A stretch of DNA of 38,185 nt from Ignavibacteria bacterium CG2_30_36_16 (GCA_001873185.1 MNYQ01000204.1:1-38185); one strand, 5' to 3'; positions 22,908 to 33,932 are shown, counted from the stretch's first letter. Notes: generated from the letters alone by a model not told the origin. Program-made: numbers and translations.

Positions 22908-24701
22908 ATGAACAAAATTAGAAACTTTTGCATTGTTGCACATATTGATCATGGTAAATCTACAATAGCAGATTGCTTGCTTGAGACCACCGGCACCGTT
23001 TCACAACGGGAGTCTAAAGCGCAGGTGCTTGACGATCTTGAACTGGAACGTGAGCGTGGTATTACGATCAAATCGCACGCAATCCAGATGAAGTATAAAG
23101 CTAAGGATAATCAAATTTATACCTTAAATTTAATTGACACACCCGGGCACGTAGATTTTAGTTATGAAGTTTCACGCTCTCTGGCAGCATGCGAAGGCGC
23201 TATTCTTGTAGTTGATGCTGCGCAGGGTGTTGAAGCTCAAACGATAAGTAACCTATATCTTGCCGTGGAAGCAGGTCTTGAGATTATTCCCGTCATTAAT
23301 AAAATAGATTTGCCGAGCGCAGAAATTGATAAAGTTAAAGGGCAGATAATTGATTTGATGGGTTGTGAAGAAGATGAAATATTGCTCGTCAGCGCTAAAG
23401 CAAAACTTGGAATTACGGAATTGCTCGAAGCGGTGGTTAATAAAATCTCCGCTCCGAAAGGAGATGCGAATGCGCCGCTGCAGGCATTGATTTTTGATTC
23501 GATATTTGATGCATACCGCGGAGCCATCGCAAATATAAGACTGATGAATGGCTCCTTAAAAACAAATGATAAGATTAAATTTTTTGTTGTCGATAGAGAA
23601 TATGAAGCTGAAGAAATAGGTGTGCTCGGTCTTAGAAGAATTAAAACAGACACGCTTGAAGCCGGGAATGTTGGATACTTAATAGCTGGAATAAAAGATG
23701 TTCATGATGCAAAAGTTGGCGACACAGTAACGCATGCAAAAAACGGTGCGGACAAACCTTTGCCAGGTTACAAAGAAGTTAAACCGATGGTTTACAGCGG
23801 ATTATATCCTACTGATTCCGATGAGTTTGAGAATTTGCGCGATGCTCTTGAAAAATTTCGTCTGAATGATTCGGCGCTTGTATTTCAACCTGAAACTTCG
23901 GCTGCTCTTGGCTTCGGATTTCGATGTGGATTTCTGGGGCTGCTGCATATGGAAATTGTTCAGGAACGATTGGATCGCGAATATAATCAGACAATTATCA
24001 CAACACTTCCAAACGTTGAGTATCATGTTTATAAAAAGAACGGCGTAAAACTTGTAGTTGATAATCCTTCCACTATGCCTACCATAGGCGACATAGAATA
24101 TGTCGAAGAACCATATATCAAAGCGCAGATTGTTTGCCCAAGTGAGTATGTTGGCAACATAATGAAACTAGCAACTGAAAAACGGGGCACTTATAAAAAC
24201 ACAACTTATATAGATCCAACCCGCGCAGATATTCAATATGAACTGCCGCTGAGTGAAATAATTTTTGATTTTTATGACAAGTTAAAATCAACCACGCGCG
24301 GTTATGCTTCATTCGATTATGAGTTTATCGGTTACCGTGAGTCTGATCTTGTTAAACTTGATATTCTTCTTAACAACGAACCGGTGGATGCATTGTCGAT
24401 GATCGTTCACAGAGATAAGGCTTATGATTGGGGAAGAAAAGTTTGCAGCAAGTTAAAAGATTTAATCCCGAGACAAATGTTTGAAATAAGTATTCAAGCC
24501 GCAGTTGGGACGAAAGTGATTTCTAAATCGGTAGTGAAAGCTTTACGTAAAAACGTACTTGCGAAATGTTACGGCGGCGACATATCAAGGAAAAGAAAAC
24601 TTCTTGAAAAACAAAAAGAAGGAAAGAAGCGAATGAAGCAGGTTGGTAATGTTGAAATACCGCAAGAAGCGTTTCTTGCCGTTCTCCAAATTGATGAGTA
24701 G
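22908..24701 (+). CDS. lepA: elongation factor 4 (LepA)
   Basis: A ribosomal back-translocation GTPase of 597 residues, the standard family length. It has G1 [13 protein letters not shown]3 [15 protein letters not shown]4 NKIDLPSA, G5 VSAKAKLG, the [20 protein letters not shown] segment and the LepA-specific C-terminal domain ending [34 protein letters not shown]. The first codon is ATG 22908 with only a weak AGAG upstream. It is followed directly by signal peptidase I with an 8-bp overlap, the classic lepA-lepB arrangement. Confidence 0.98.
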   Translation: MNKIRNFCIVAHIDHGKSTIADCLLETTGTVSQRESKAQVLDDLELERERGITIKSHAIQMKYKAKDNQIYTLNLIDTPGHVDFSYEVSRSLAACEGAILVVDAAQGVEAQTISNLYLAVEAGLEIIPVINKIDLPSAEIDKVKGQIIDLMGCEEDEILLVSAKAKLGITELLEAVVNKISAPKGDANAPLQALIFDSIFDAYRGAIANIRLMNGSLKTNDKIKFFVVDREYEAEEIGVLGLRRIKTDTLEAGNVGYLIAGIKDVHDAKVGDTVTHAKNGADKPLPGYKEVKPMVYSGLYPTDSDEFENLRDALEKFRLNDSALVFQPETSAALGFGFRCGFLGLLHMEIVQERLDREYNQTIITTLPNVEYHVYKKNGVKLVVDNPSTMPTIGDIEYVEEPYIKAQIVCPSEYVGNIMKLATEKRGTYKNTTYIDPTRADIQYELPLSEIIFDFYDKLKSTTRGYASFDYEFIGYRESDLVKLDILLNNEPVDALSMIVHRDKAYDWGRKVCSKLKDLIPRQMFEISIQAAVGTKVISKSVVKALRKNVLAKCYGGDISRKRKLLEKQKEGKKRMKQVGNVEIPQEAFLAVLQIDE

Positions 24702-25578
24702 TTCGAACCACTATAAAAATATTAATGAAGACAAAAAGGCTGCGGTCAACAAGAAGTCTTTATTATCTGCCGGCGTTCGTAAAAAACTCATTCTGTTTTT
24801 TTGTGCTTTTTTATTCATTTTAGCTGCAAAAATATTTTTTGTTGATGCTTATCGGATCCCTACATCGTCAATGGCTAATACGCTTTTATCAGGCGATTAC
24901 GTCATTGTAAATAAAGCTGCCTATTCAATTTCGACCCCTTCATATTTACCAGTCACCAACACCGTAATGGAATCGAAAATTTTATTTTCAATTTCAACAC
25001 CGGAGAGGGGAGATGTTGTTGTCTTTCAATTTCCATCAGAAACAAAAATATTTCAACCGGTTAGTTTATATTTTATAAAAAGAATTGTTGGCTTACCCGG
25101 AGACACACTCGCTATTAAGAATAAAATTTTATTTATAAACGGAAAAGAAATAGCGTTGCCCGGTAAAGCCAAAATGAATACAAATAGTATAAGGTTAAAT
25201 ACAGATTCATCGCTTTATTTTAAAAATGAAAATTGGTCTGCCGACAATATGGGACCAATTGTAGTGCCATATAAAGGGATGAAAATTAAATTGGATAACC
25301 GCAGCATCTACAAATGGGGAATGATAATAAATCGGGAATACGGTAAAAAAGCAATCAGCGTTGAAGGAACAGTTATAACAGTAAACGGCAGACCTGCCCG
25401 CCAATACACGCTGAAAAAAAATTACTATTTTTTGATGGGCGATAACCGCGACAATAGCATCGACAGCCGTTACCACGGATTTATACCTGAAGATTTAATA
25501 ATCGGTAAAGCAGAGTTTATATACTGGTCAACCGGCAGCGGAATACGATGGAAACGATTATTTACTTCAATTCAATAA
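24694..25578 (+). CDS. lepB: signal peptidase I
   Basis: Cleaves signal peptides at the outer face of the inner membrane. The 294 residues show one transmembrane helix (about 32-50), box [20 protein letters not shown] with catalytic Ser59, box [13 protein letters not shown] with catalytic Lys129, and box [27 protein letters not shown]. About 100 residues lie between boxes D and E, as in other Bacteroidota enzymes. The frame is open from 24643, but ATG 24694 is inside the end of lepA (8-bp overlap) and removes residues that are merely the lepA sequence read in another frame. Confidence 0.95.
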   Translation: MSSSNHYKNINEDKKAAVNKKSLLSAGVRKKLILFFCAFLFILAAKIFFVDAYRIPTSSMANTLLSGDYVIVNKAAYSISTPSYLPVTNTVMESKILFSISTPERGDVVVFQFPSETKIFQPVSLYFIKRIVGLPGDTLAIKNKILFINGKEIALPGKAKMNTNSIRLNTDSSLYFKNENWSADNMGPIVVPYKGMKIKLDNRSIYKWGMIINREYGKKAISVEGTVITVNGRPARQYTLKKNYYFLMGDNRDNSIDSRYHGFIPEDLIIGKAEFIYWSTGSGIRWKRLFTSIQ

Positions 25579-25656
25579 TTATGGATTAATTTATTACTTT
25601 TGTTCCTTAGCGAGTTGCAATATATTTAACTACATATTAACAGACATAAAAACTTG

Positions 25657-27612
25657 ATGAATAAGATAATAATACTACTAATATTTTTTAGCGGATTTAC
25701 TTTTGCGCAGAATAAGTATTTAATATACTTCAATGATAAAGGTTTACCCGAAGAGAAATTGTTAAGTAAAACCTCCTCAGAATTTTCAGAAGCGGTGGAG
25801 CGGCTTAGTGAGCGAAGCATAGAGCGCCGTAAAAAAACTATGGGCGATGAGTTTATTACATTCGAGGATTTACCTCTTAACCAAAACTACATTCAGAGAC
25901 TTACTGAAAGCGGGGTAAAAATTGTACATCAGCTCAAATGGTTTAACGCCGTATCTGTTTATTTAAATGATGAGCAGTTGAACATGCTTAAAAAAAATTC
26001 TTTCGTTAAGAATATAGAGCGAATTAAAGTTTTTAAACGTAAAGAACTTGAAAAATCTTCCGAACCAGGAAATAATTTTCTGGCAAAGACGGAAATACTA
26101 TATGGTCAATCATTCGAACAATTATCAATGTCGCAAATTCCAAAAGTTCATCGTCTCGGCATAACGGGCAGCGGAGTATTAATCGGTTTGCTAGATACCG
26201 GTTTTCGCTGGAAGACGCACGAATCGCTGCGTGATGCTGCTGTAGTTGCCGAAAGAGATTTTATTTTTAATGATAATAATACGGCGAATGAAAGCGAAGA
26301 TCACCCTTCGCAGGATTCTCACGGCACCACTGTGTTTTCCATTATCGGTGGATTCAAGGATAGCGTTTTGATTGGCTCCTCATTCGGTTCATCTTTTCTG
26401 TTAGCCAAGACTGAAGATGTTCCAAGTGAAACGCATATTGAAGAAGATAATTACGCTGCGGCGCTTGAGTGGATGGAAAATCTCGGTGTTGATATTACAA
26501 GCAGTTCGCTCGGCTACAACGAATTTGATACCGGTCTCAATTATACTTATAATGACATGGATGGAAAAACCACTATCGTTACTAAAGCTGCAGAGCTTGC
26601 ATTTAGTCGGGGTGTTGTTACGCTGACTTCCGCCGGAAATGAGGGAAATACTTCATGGAGATATATTACAGCGCCGGCTGATGGGTTTAATACAATAGCA
26701 GTTGGAGCGGTTGGAACGAATGGCGCCGCTTCAGGTTTTAGTTCGCGCGGTCCTACTGTTGATGGGCGTATAAAACCCGATATTTCTGCAATGGGAGTTA
26801 CTGTTTTTGGTGCAGCGGCTTCAGGAGGTTATTATTCAAATAATGGAACCTCAGTTGCTGCGCCGATTGCCAGCGGAGTTGCAGGATTACTATTATCTGC
26901 ATTTCCGCATTTGACGAATGTTCAAGTGCGCGATATACTTTTAAGAACCGCAAGCATTTTTAATAGTCCAAACAATTCTATTGGTTACGGTATTATTGAT
27001 GCTTTTAGCGCGGTCAATTATCCAAACATCGAAGTAAAAAATGGAATCGAAATTATTCATAAACTATTTTATGATGATGACGGAGTAAATTCTTCCACGG
27101 TTAAAATTCATTATACTATCAACAACAAAGATTTTACAGAAGAAGCGATGAACTCCGGTGTGAACAGTAAATTTTTTTATGAAATGCCTGCGGCAGCAGC
27201 AGGGCAAAAAAGATTATTTTATTTTACATTAACAGATAGTACAGGGAACACAGTTCGAGAACCTTTAAATAAGAATTATAGTTATAAGAGCGGAAGATTT
27301 ATTGTTGAAGAAGATGATGGGAAGGCTATTCCGGAAGGCTTCGTCCTCGGGCAGAACTATCCAAATCCATTTAATAACAAAACAAGAATTAATTTTTACG
27401 CTGCTGCAAACGAACATGCAGAGATGATAATTATTGATGGCTCGGGACAAAGAGTTGCTGTAATATTTAATGGTATAACAAACATCGGCGAAAATACAGT
27501 AGAGTGGAACGGCTATGCAGACAATGGCTGGCAGTGTGCGAGCGGCGTTTATTATTATATTTTAAAATTAGGCGGAAAAGAATACGGGCAGAAAATGATA
27601 CTACTTAAGTAA
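25657..27612 (+). CDS. subtilisin-like S8 protease, T9SS cargo
   Basis: A secreted serine protease of 651 residues. The parts are a signal peptide (1-17, FTFAQ), an I9-like propeptide (about 20-135, with YLIYFNDKG), an S8 domain (about 155-460) with catalytic Asp180 (LLDTG), His222 (DSHGTT), oxyanion Asn328 (SAGNEGN) and Ser399 (NGTSVAAP), and a T9SS sorting domain from about 560 (LGQNYPNPFNNKTRI ... ASGVYYYIL ... KMILLK). All catalytic residues are present. TTG at 25654 is also possible, but the ATG three bases on is a more usual start. It starts a run of four T9SS cargo genes. Confidence 0.95.
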   Translation: MNKIIILLIFFSGFTFAQNKYLIYFNDKGLPEEKLLSKTSSEFSEAVERLSERSIERRKKTMGDEFITFEDLPLNQNYIQRLTESGVKIVHQLKWFNAVSVYLNDEQLNMLKKNSFVKNIERIKVFKRKELEKSSEPGNNFLAKTEILYGQSFEQLSMSQIPKVHRLGITGSGVLIGLLDTGFRWKTHESLRDAAVVAERDFIFNDNNTANESEDHPSQDSHGTTVFSIIGGFKDSVLIGSSFGSSFLLAKTEDVPSETHIEEDNYAAALEWMENLGVDITSSSLGYNEFDTGLNYTYNDMDGKTTIVTKAAELAFSRGVVTLTSAGNEGNTSWRYITAPADGFNTIAVGAVGTNGAASGFSSRGPTVDGRIKPDISAMGVTVFGAAASGGYYSNNGTSVAAPIASGVAGLLLSAFPHLTNVQVRDILLRTASIFNSPNNSIGYGIIDAFSAVNYPNIEVKNGIEIIHKLFYDDDGVNSSTVKIHYTINNKDFTEEAMNSGVNSKFFYEMPAAAAGQKRLFYFTLTDSTGNTVREPLNKNYSYKSGRFIVEEDDGKAIPEGFVLGQNYPNPFNNKTRINFYAAANEHAEMIIIDGSGQRVAVIFNGITNIGENTVEWNGYADNGWQCASGVYYYILKLGGKEYGQKMILLK

Positions 27613-27631
27613 TTCGATAATTATTTCACAC

Positions 27632-27666
27632 AAAAGCCCCGCCGTAATATGCCGGGCTTTTTTTTT
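27632..27666 (+). terminator. intrinsic terminator after the subtilisin gene
   Basis: AAAAGCCC (27632-27639) pairs with GGGCTTTT (about 27655-27662), extended by a few G/C pairs with one mismatch, followed by a run of T to 27666. It lies 20 bases after the stop codon. Confidence 0.88.
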
Positions 27667-27918
27667 AACCGGATATTATCCTTAACTATTTCGCTAATGA
27701 GACTGTCTTTGTCTTCAAGTTTTGAGACCAGCTTATTTATTTTATCAAAAGCTACTTTTCCCTTGAACCTTTACATTAATTATTCATTATTCATTGTGCA
27801 TTATAAATTGTACATTAACTCCCGTGCCTTGAAATATTTGCCACAGCTTGACATTAATTTTGAGGTTAACAATATTTCTACAAGTTTATTTTTATTTACT
27901 AACATTCCCGGGGATGTC
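27667..27918. other. gene-free spacer before the 944-residue T9SS gene
   Basis: A 250-base spacer that stays open in frame with the following gene but has the composition of non-coding DNA. It contains a low-complexity ATTATTCATTATTCATTGTG stretch (about 27779-27798) of a kind often seen in intergenic DNA of these bacteria. A promoter for the next gene is expected here; I see no clear -7/-33 element. Confidence 0.4.
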
Positions 27919-30753
27919 ATGGAAAAGATTTGTTTCGGGCGCTTTCTTTACTCACTTCTAATAGCATTTTTTGCATTTACAATTTCTGTTAGTTCGCAGA
28001 CTTCCGTAAAAGGCAACAGCCAGGAAATAAAAGAGGTTATATTAAACAGCAACCAGGTTACAACTGTGCTGTATAATTATGGTTCTATTTGTAAACCAAA
28101 CACATTAAGCTATGTAGCCGATTTTGTATGGCGGGATTTAGGTTATATGTTCGAGTTCGGACCGCTTGTTGCGGCAAAGGTTGTAAACAACAACGGCGAT
28201 ACGATGCGCATTGTAGATGATTCTTTTATTCTTCCATCGCAAGGAAGCTATTCATCCGATGGAACTGAAAAGTGGGGATGGCTGCCGCGCACCGGTTATA
28301 CAAATCCTAATTCTCCTTTTGTAGCAACCGCAAACGACCCTTCATCGTGGCCTACTTCGTGGACGGGCTGGAATGGTGAACTCGGAAATGGAATAACCAT
28401 TGGTAACGATGAAGCTTTTTATGTAATAGATGATTTTACAAATAGGGAATTTAGCTACTATCCTTTCCCTAATGATACAACAAAGCGGGGTCTCGGATTA
28501 AAATCCGAAGTAAGAATTTACCAGTTCGATAACATATTCAAAAACTCTATTGTTGTTAAATATTTTTTGACAAACGAAAGCAGTAAAAATTTAGATGAAG
28601 TTTATTTCGGATTTTTTGGCGACCCGCATATCGGCGGCGCTAATAACTACTCGGATGACAGAGTTACACTAATAAATCTTGGTGATAATAACGTTTCATC
28701 AAACAACTATTCAGTTTGTTTATTCGATGCGGATGGTATGGGAGATGGCGGAAGACCAACAGGTTATATGGGTTTTCGTTTTCTTGAAACTCCCGGAAAG
28801 CAGGGAATGACCTCTTTTAATCCCGCAATGTTCGGATCTGTGTTCCCTAAAGATGACGCGGTAATGTGGCAATGGTTATCAGGTGGAATTGATACAATAA
28901 ATTCTGTTTATCATAACCCGGGAGATAATATTATAAGTTTTGGCACCGGTTCATTTTCGCTTGCCGCCGGCGAGACAAAAACAATTTCTATTGTAGTAAG
29001 CGTAAGCGAAAACTTTGAAAAGTTTATTCAAGATGCAAAACTTTTTCCGTATCACTATTACTTTCCCGAAATAGAAACGCAAATAGGAAGCAGCGGCGGA
29101 GATGAAAATTATCATGTTTCACTTACATTTCCTGTTGAAGGAACTTTGAATGGAACCGTTCCGGTGCAGTGGGATTATACCGGTACAAATCCGGATGCGC
29201 AGGTATTTATCGACTGCTCATCCGATAATGGACGCAACTGGCAGTATGTTGCAACCGCACCCGCGGCAGATGAAACATACAACTGGAATACAGAAAATAA
29301 TAAAGACGGCGTAAATTATATTTTAAGAACAACAGCTTTTACACCCGATACAGCATTTAAATATTATTACAGTTTAAGCAGCTCTTTGATAACAATTAAC
29401 AATCCGGTTAACGCACAGCCCGAAGTTGAATTGAATATTAATTTTGCGGGAACAACCATTACCGATCCATCGGCAGATGTTTTATGGAATATAGCTGATG
29501 CCGACAATTCTACATTAAATGTTTCGCTTTCCTATGCCGCTTCAGCCGAAGGACCGTGGAATGAAATTACTACCGGAGCATACACTACCGGCAGTTATAA
29601 TTATAGTTGGGATGTTAAACAGCTTGCCACAATGCCGGTTTGTTTTTTAAAACTTACCGCTTCCGATGGACAGCTTGACTCAACCGTAATCAGCCCTTCT
29701 TTTGCAGTTAATTATGCAGTCGCATCTTTTCAACCCTCAAATATTTTACATCTTTCCGGATTAGCGACAGCGGATATTAATATTGAAGTTTCTGATTCCT
29801 CTGCCTTAATAGACGACACATACGATTTATCGTTTACCGGGGTTTCCGGCGCCGCCGTCAATCTCTCAGTTAAAAATGTGAATACCGGCGCTCTACTTGT
29901 TGAAAACTTACCTGTTATTCGGGGTTCATCAACACCGGTATTCAACGGGATAAAACTTTTAATAGATAATAAAACAACCGCGGTAAATAATCAGAAAACA
30001 AGATTTAACCGCGCCGCTCTCGATACCACTTACAAAATTACTTTCCCTCCGATCGCCGGCAATCCCAAAATTCCCGTCCCGAATGATTGGGCAATTATTT
30101 TTAACGATATGACCACTGATCTTTCCGGAAATTATTTATATCCTGCAGATACGGTAATTTCAAATCTGGGGAATGTTAAGATTATAACCCCGTTTAAAAT
30201 AGTTAACACTACTTATAACGAACCCGGAGAATATATTATTTTCGTTTCAACCGGCGTACAAAATTTGTCTGCCTGGAATACCTCTCAACGCATAATACTT
30301 AGACCGCAAAACCCGGTAGGTGCAACAACAACTTACCAGGTAAAGTTTAATTTTGATGAGGTGGTTAAACCGCAAAACGGCGACACTCTTTTTATAATTA
30401 CAGATAAAGCATTAACCGCGGAAGACAACTACCGATTTTCTGTTAACCCGAATGTCGTACTACCTGTAGAACAAAAAGAATTATTGCCGGGTAATTTCGC
30501 TTTGTTTCAAAACTACCCTAACCCATTCAATCCGTCAACCACAATAAAATATTCGTTGGCTGAAGGTGGGAGAGTAATAATAAAAATATTTGATATACTC
30601 GGAAAAGAAGTAATAACATTAACAGACGAATACAAAGATGCCGGTTATTATGAAATAGATTTTAGAGCAGAAAACCTATCAAGCGGAATTTACTTTTACA
30701 AAATTGCAAGCGGCAGTTTTTCGGAAACTAAGAAGATGGTTTTGTTGAGGTGA
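27919..30753 (+). CDS. large T9SS-exported surface protein, unknown function
   Basis: A 944-residue secreted protein. The open frame extends upstream, but ATG 27919 begins a proper signal peptide (MEKICFGRFLYSLLIAFFAF, cleavage near VSSQ). The mature part is beta-rich: an N-terminal region to about 400 with repeated aromatic Gly/Asp turns (GFFGDPHIGG, CLFDADGMGDGG, YMGFRFL), Ig/Fn3-like segments (VSLTFPVEGTL, VQWDYTG) in the middle, and a T9SS sorting domain in the last 85 residues (FQNYPNPFNPSTTIKYSL, SSGIYFYKI, KKMVLLR). No catalytic motif is visible. Its last 70 bases and the following 150 bases recur at 33863-34080. Confidence 0.85.
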   Translation: MEKICFGRFLYSLLIAFFAFTISVSSQTSVKGNSQEIKEVILNSNQVTTVLYNYGSICKPNTLSYVADFVWRDLGYMFEFGPLVAAKVVNNNGDTMRIVDDSFILPSQGSYSSDGTEKWGWLPRTGYTNPNSPFVATANDPSSWPTSWTGWNGELGNGITIGNDEAFYVIDDFTNREFSYYPFPNDTTKRGLGLKSEVRIYQFDNIFKNSIVVKYFLTNESSKNLDEVYFGFFGDPHIGGANNYSDDRVTLINLGDNNVSSNNYSVCLFDADGMGDGGRPTGYMGFRFLETPGKQGMTSFNPAMFGSVFPKDDAVMWQWLSGGIDTINSVYHNPGDNIISFGTGSFSLAAGETKTISIVVSVSENFEKFIQDAKLFPYHYYFPEIETQIGSSGGDENYHVSLTFPVEGTLNGTVPVQWDYTGTNPDAQVFIDCSSDNGRNWQYVATAPAADETYNWNTENNKDGVNYILRTTAFTPDTAFKYYYSLSSSLITINNPVNAQPEVELNINFAGTTITDPSADVLWNIADADNSTLNVSLSYAASAEGPWNEITTGAYTTGSYNYSWDVKQLATMPVCFLKLTASDGQLDSTVISPSFAVNYAVASFQPSNILHLSGLATADINIEVSDSSALIDDTYDLSFTGVSGAAVNLSVKNVNTGALLVENLPVIRGSSTPVFNGIKLLIDNKTTAVNNQKTRFNRAALDTTYKITFPPIAGNPKIPVPNDWAIIFNDMTTDLSGNYLYPADTVISNLGNVKIITPFKIVNTTYNEPGEYIIFVSTGVQNLSAWNTSQRIILRPQNPVGATTTYQVKFNFDEVVKPQNGDTLFIITDKALTAEDNYRFSVNPNVVLPVEQKELLPGNFALFQNYPNPFNPSTTIKYSLAEGGRVIIKIFDILGKEVITLTDEYKDAGYYEIDFRAENLSSGIYFYKIASGSFSETKKMVLLR

Positions 30754-30900
30754 TGTAGTGCGTGGAGGATTGGTTGTTCCGCCCCAGAGGGATGGCGGAT
30801 AAGAAAACTTTTGTGCTTTGGACGGTGGCTTCGATACATTCCGGCTGTGAGAGTTTTTGAGTTTGTTTAGCATTTTGGCAGCCGGAATACTAAACCACCG
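30684..30900 (+). repeat. structured repeat spanning a T9SS gene end, copy A
   Basis: Nearly identical to 33863-34080. The first 70 bases encode the last residues of the sorting domain (GIYFYKIASGS...KKMVLLR and stop); the rest is non-coding. The non-coding part can fold: CCGCC ... GGCGG (about 30779-30797) and a larger stem with CGGTGG (30823-30828) against CCACCG (30895-30900), inside which ATTCCGGCTG (30838-30847) pairs with CAGCCGGAAT (30879-30888). It may be a mobile palindromic element, an RNA or a terminator structure. Confidence 0.8.
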
Positions 30901-30953
30901 TATGTTTTTAGACAGAATTTTATTTCGTAATAAATTTAATAAGGAGATTATTT

Positions 30954-32885
30954 GTGAATAAATTTTTTATTATTTCGTTTTTATCATTATTAATTATTTT
31001 CTCTCCCGGTTTACGAGCTCAAAATGATGATGTTTGTGGGACTATTTCGGGAGATGCACCACCTTATATTCCGACAAGTGGTGTGCTTAGAGTATTTGTA
31101 ATTTTTGCCCAATTCAAAGATGATCCACAAATTGAAAATAACGGATGGGCAAAAAATTCATATCCAACCTGGGCAAATACATTTGTAAATGCTTATCCGT
31201 CTGAAGGAGAAAGATACGCATGGAATAATTTATCGCAATACTTTAATGAAATGTCAAATGGTACATTCCAGGTATTGGGTGATGTTTATAATTCATTAGT
31301 CATTACAGATAATAATGAAAGTTATTATTCTACGATTGGACAGGTCAATCGAGAAATCATTATGAAAGTTGATCCCTATGTTAATTTTGCCGTTTATGAT
31401 AACCTTAATGGAAATTTACCAGGCACTGATGGGATAGTAGATTTTATTTATATTATTTATCGTAATGCATCTGATAGACTTATGAATTACACTGGCAAAG
31501 CGCTATTAAATGTAAGCGCAACTCTATATGTTGATGGTAAAAGAATTATAAACAACACTGACATTGGTGGCGGAGTTCAACAACAGGGGGGGTATAATGG
31601 ACGTGATTATACTTTATATGTTGCTGCACATGAGTTGGGACATTATTTCTTTGGATCGGGACATATTGATTTTGTTTCAAATCTTGCCTTGATGACAGAT
31701 TTACCGGTATGGAACTCAAGCAGAGGAATGCATTCATTTGAAAGATATAAGTTAGGATGGATAAGCTATACTGATATCACAACTGACGGGGAGGTTACAA
31801 TGACTGATTATATGACCACGGACCAGGTATGTAGAGTACCTATAAGTAATAACGAATATTTTTTAATAGAAAATAGAAAAAGAACAAGTCCACATGATAA
31901 AGCCGGAGATATCGGTTTTTACATTTATCGGATTTTATACCCTGAATTACGCTATCCTTGGATAGATGTTTTATGTGCTGATGGTAATTGGAATTTTAAC
32001 GTAAATACCTCAAATCATACACTCACAAGAACAACACCAAACAAAAATGGTAAGGATGAAATGAATTTCTACCAGGAGGTAGCTGGTTTCAAGTATGCCT
32101 GCTACATACCTGTGTATCATGAAGATGCAGCATGGGGAGATACTGAAGATGCATTTGATTTAACTTTTAATAATGTATTGTCACCAGCGAGTAATCCTCA
32201 CACTTATAATTGGGGACCATTAAGTTTTACAATTGAAGTAATCGGTTCAAATACCATACAATTCTATTTTACTGATCCATATGCAGGAAAACCAGCGAAG
32301 CCACAAAATTTACAAGTGAGTTCTAGTGTTAGTAACAATCCTTTATTGACATGGAATGCTAATAGTGAATTAGATTTGACCGGATATAGTATTGATAGGG
32401 CAGAAGGAACAGGTGCTGGATTAACATGGGAGAGCGGTATCGCACAAACTTCCAGTACAAGTTATGTTGATTATGATGTTGCTTTAAATCCAGTTTTTGA
32501 AGACGAAATATCTTATAGGATAAGAGCATATGATTCGCTGGGTAAATATTCGGTTTATAGTGAAATTGCCTGGATTGGCGATGCAGTATTACATAAATAT
32601 GTGGCAGGAGCAGATATAAATTTCAACTTTTATTTGGATAATGCATTCCCAAATCCATTCAATCCAAGTACAAATATTAACTATGAGATTCCGAAAGACG
32701 GTATGGTTACATTAAAAGTTTTTAATATTCTTGGTAGTGAAGTAAAAACTCTCGTGAGCGATTTCAAAACACGAGGAAAGTATAGAGTGGTTTTTGATGC
32801 AAAAAATTTGCCAAGCGGGTTGTATATTTATGAATTAATCAGCGGCAATTATAAAGTATCAAAGAAACTGTTGCTGATGAAATAA
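30954..32885 (+). CDS. M6-like secreted metalloprotease, T9SS cargo
   Basis: A secreted zinc protease of 643 residues. It has a signal peptide (1-22, LRAQ), then a metalloprotease domain with WNNLSQYFNEMSNGTFQVLG, GTDGIVDFIYIIYR and the zinc motif AAHELGHYFFGSGH (His226, Glu227, His230), as in M6/immune-inhibitor-A-type enzymes. An Fn3-like domain follows (about 460-545, KPQNLQVSSSV), then the T9SS sorting domain (NAFPNPFNPSTNINY, SGLYIYEL, KKLLLMK). GTG at 30954 is 7 bases after AAGGAG (30941-30946), an ideal site. The zinc site is complete, so activity is likely. Confidence 0.9.
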   Translation: MNKFFIISFLSLLIIFSPGLRAQNDDVCGTISGDAPPYIPTSGVLRVFVIFAQFKDDPQIENNGWAKNSYPTWANTFVNAYPSEGERYAWNNLSQYFNEMSNGTFQVLGDVYNSLVITDNNESYYSTIGQVNREIIMKVDPYVNFAVYDNLNGNLPGTDGIVDFIYIIYRNASDRLMNYTGKALLNVSATLYVDGKRIINNTDIGGGVQQQGGYNGRDYTLYVAAHELGHYFFGSGHIDFVSNLALMTDLPVWNSSRGMHSFERYKLGWISYTDITTDGEVTMTDYMTTDQVCRVPISNNEYFLIENRKRTSPHDKAGDIGFYIYRILYPELRYPWIDVLCADGNWNFNVNTSNHTLTRTTPNKNGKDEMNFYQEVAGFKYACYIPVYHEDAAWGDTEDAFDLTFNNVLSPASNPHTYNWGPLSFTIEVIGSNTIQFYFTDPYAGKPAKPQNLQVSSSVSNNPLLTWNANSELDLTGYSIDRAEGTGAGLTWESGIAQTSSTSYVDYDVALNPVFEDEISYRIRAYDSLGKYSVYSEIAWIGDAVLHKYVAGADINFNFYLDNAFPNPFNPSTNINYEIPKDGMVTLKVFNILGSEVKTLVSDFKTRGKYRVVFDAKNLPSGLYIYELISGNYKVSKKLLLMK

Positions 32886-32954
32886 TTTCGTTAATAACGG
32901 GGCAAGAGAACTAAACTTGCCCTCTATATTAAAAATTTAATTAAGAATTCTAGT

Positions 32955-33932
32955 ATGAAAACAATAAACATAATTTTATTATTCGTTTTAAGCAGTATGT
33001 GTTATGCTCAAATTAATATAGGATATGTAAACGAAGTATCAGAAGAATTCGTAGATAGATATTACAGTCAGAGAAGAGAATATAATCCTCTACAAGTTGG
33101 TAATGTTTGGCAGTATTATTATCCCGAATCTAATTTTTTTACTATCACGAAAGTTGTACAGGACAGCATTATTAATGGTAAGCAATACTTTAAAAAAATA
33201 TATTATGAGTTTTATCCGCCCGCTATAGATTTTATAGCCTGGGAAAGGAATGATACCACAAGAAGCGGTGTAACATTTATGCTGGATTTTGAAGATGTAA
33301 ATCAAAACGGGGATTACTTAGAAGAATTACCTGTAGATAGTTTAGAAAATCCATTTTGGTCCGAATACACCACCTATAAGTATTCATTTCATTATCCGAA
33401 TGCATTTGGTTTTTTCCCGGGTGAAAAAAAAGTACATGTAAAGGACACAAATTGGGTTCAAATAAATGGAGATACTGTCATTAGCCGGAATTTCGAAATT
33501 TCTCGAATATTTTGGGGAGAAATTATAATAGAAAAATTTGGTATTTATTCATATCGAATGGAATCACCATCTAGAATTTGCATCGGGGCTGTTATTAATG
33601 GGAAACAATATGGTACCATTGTAAATATTGATGAATATCTTGAACAAACTCCTGCCGGCTTTTTACTCGGGAATAATTATCCAAACCCGTTCAATCCCGT
33701 TACGACATTGACTTATTCGGTACCAAAAATAAATCATCAGCCATATGCACATATAAAAATAATCGTATACGATGCTTTAGGCAGATTAATTACTACTCTT
33801 GTAGATGAAACTAAAACAGCCGGAAATTACAGTGCTACATTTAATGCCGGAAATTTGGCAAGCGGTATTTACTTTTACAAAATTGCAAGCGGCAGTTACA
33901 GCGAGATAAAGAAGATGGTTTTGTTGAGATGA
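32955..33932 (+). CDS. T9SS-exported protein of unknown function
   Basis: A 325-residue secreted protein with a signal peptide (1-18, MCYAQ), a domain of about 210 residues that begins YNPLQVGNVWQYYYPE (a layout seen in many Ignavibacteria cargo proteins that begin with a PL..GN.W.Y.. motif) and a T9SS sorting domain from about 238 (LGNNYPNPFNPVTTLTY, ASGIYFYKIASGS, KKMVLLR). I do not recognise the main domain; no catalytic residues stand out. The 3' end lies inside the shared repeat (copy B), and a short sequence encoding an older-looking tail lies 200 bases downstream. Confidence 0.85.
   Translation: MKTINIILLFVLSSMCYAQINIGYVNEVSEEFVDRYYSQRREYNPLQVGNVWQYYYPESNFFTITKVVQDSIINGKQYFKKIYYEFYPPAIDFIAWERNDTTRSGVTFMLDFEDVNQNGDYLEELPVDSLENPFWSEYTTYKYSFHYPNAFGFFPGEKKVHVKDTNWVQINGDTVISRNFEISRIFWGEIIIEKFGIYSYRMESPSRICIGAVINGKQYGTIVNIDEYLEQTPAGFLLGNNYPNPFNPVTTLTYSVPKINHQPYAHIKIIVYDALGRLITTLVDETKTAGNYSATFNAGNLASGIYFYKIASGSYSEIKKMVLLR

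Noticed and set aside
23237-23653. 138-codon reverse-strand open frame inside lepA
   Set aside because: Antisense shadow of a highly conserved GTPase; Ser/Ile-rich composition typical of antisense reading.
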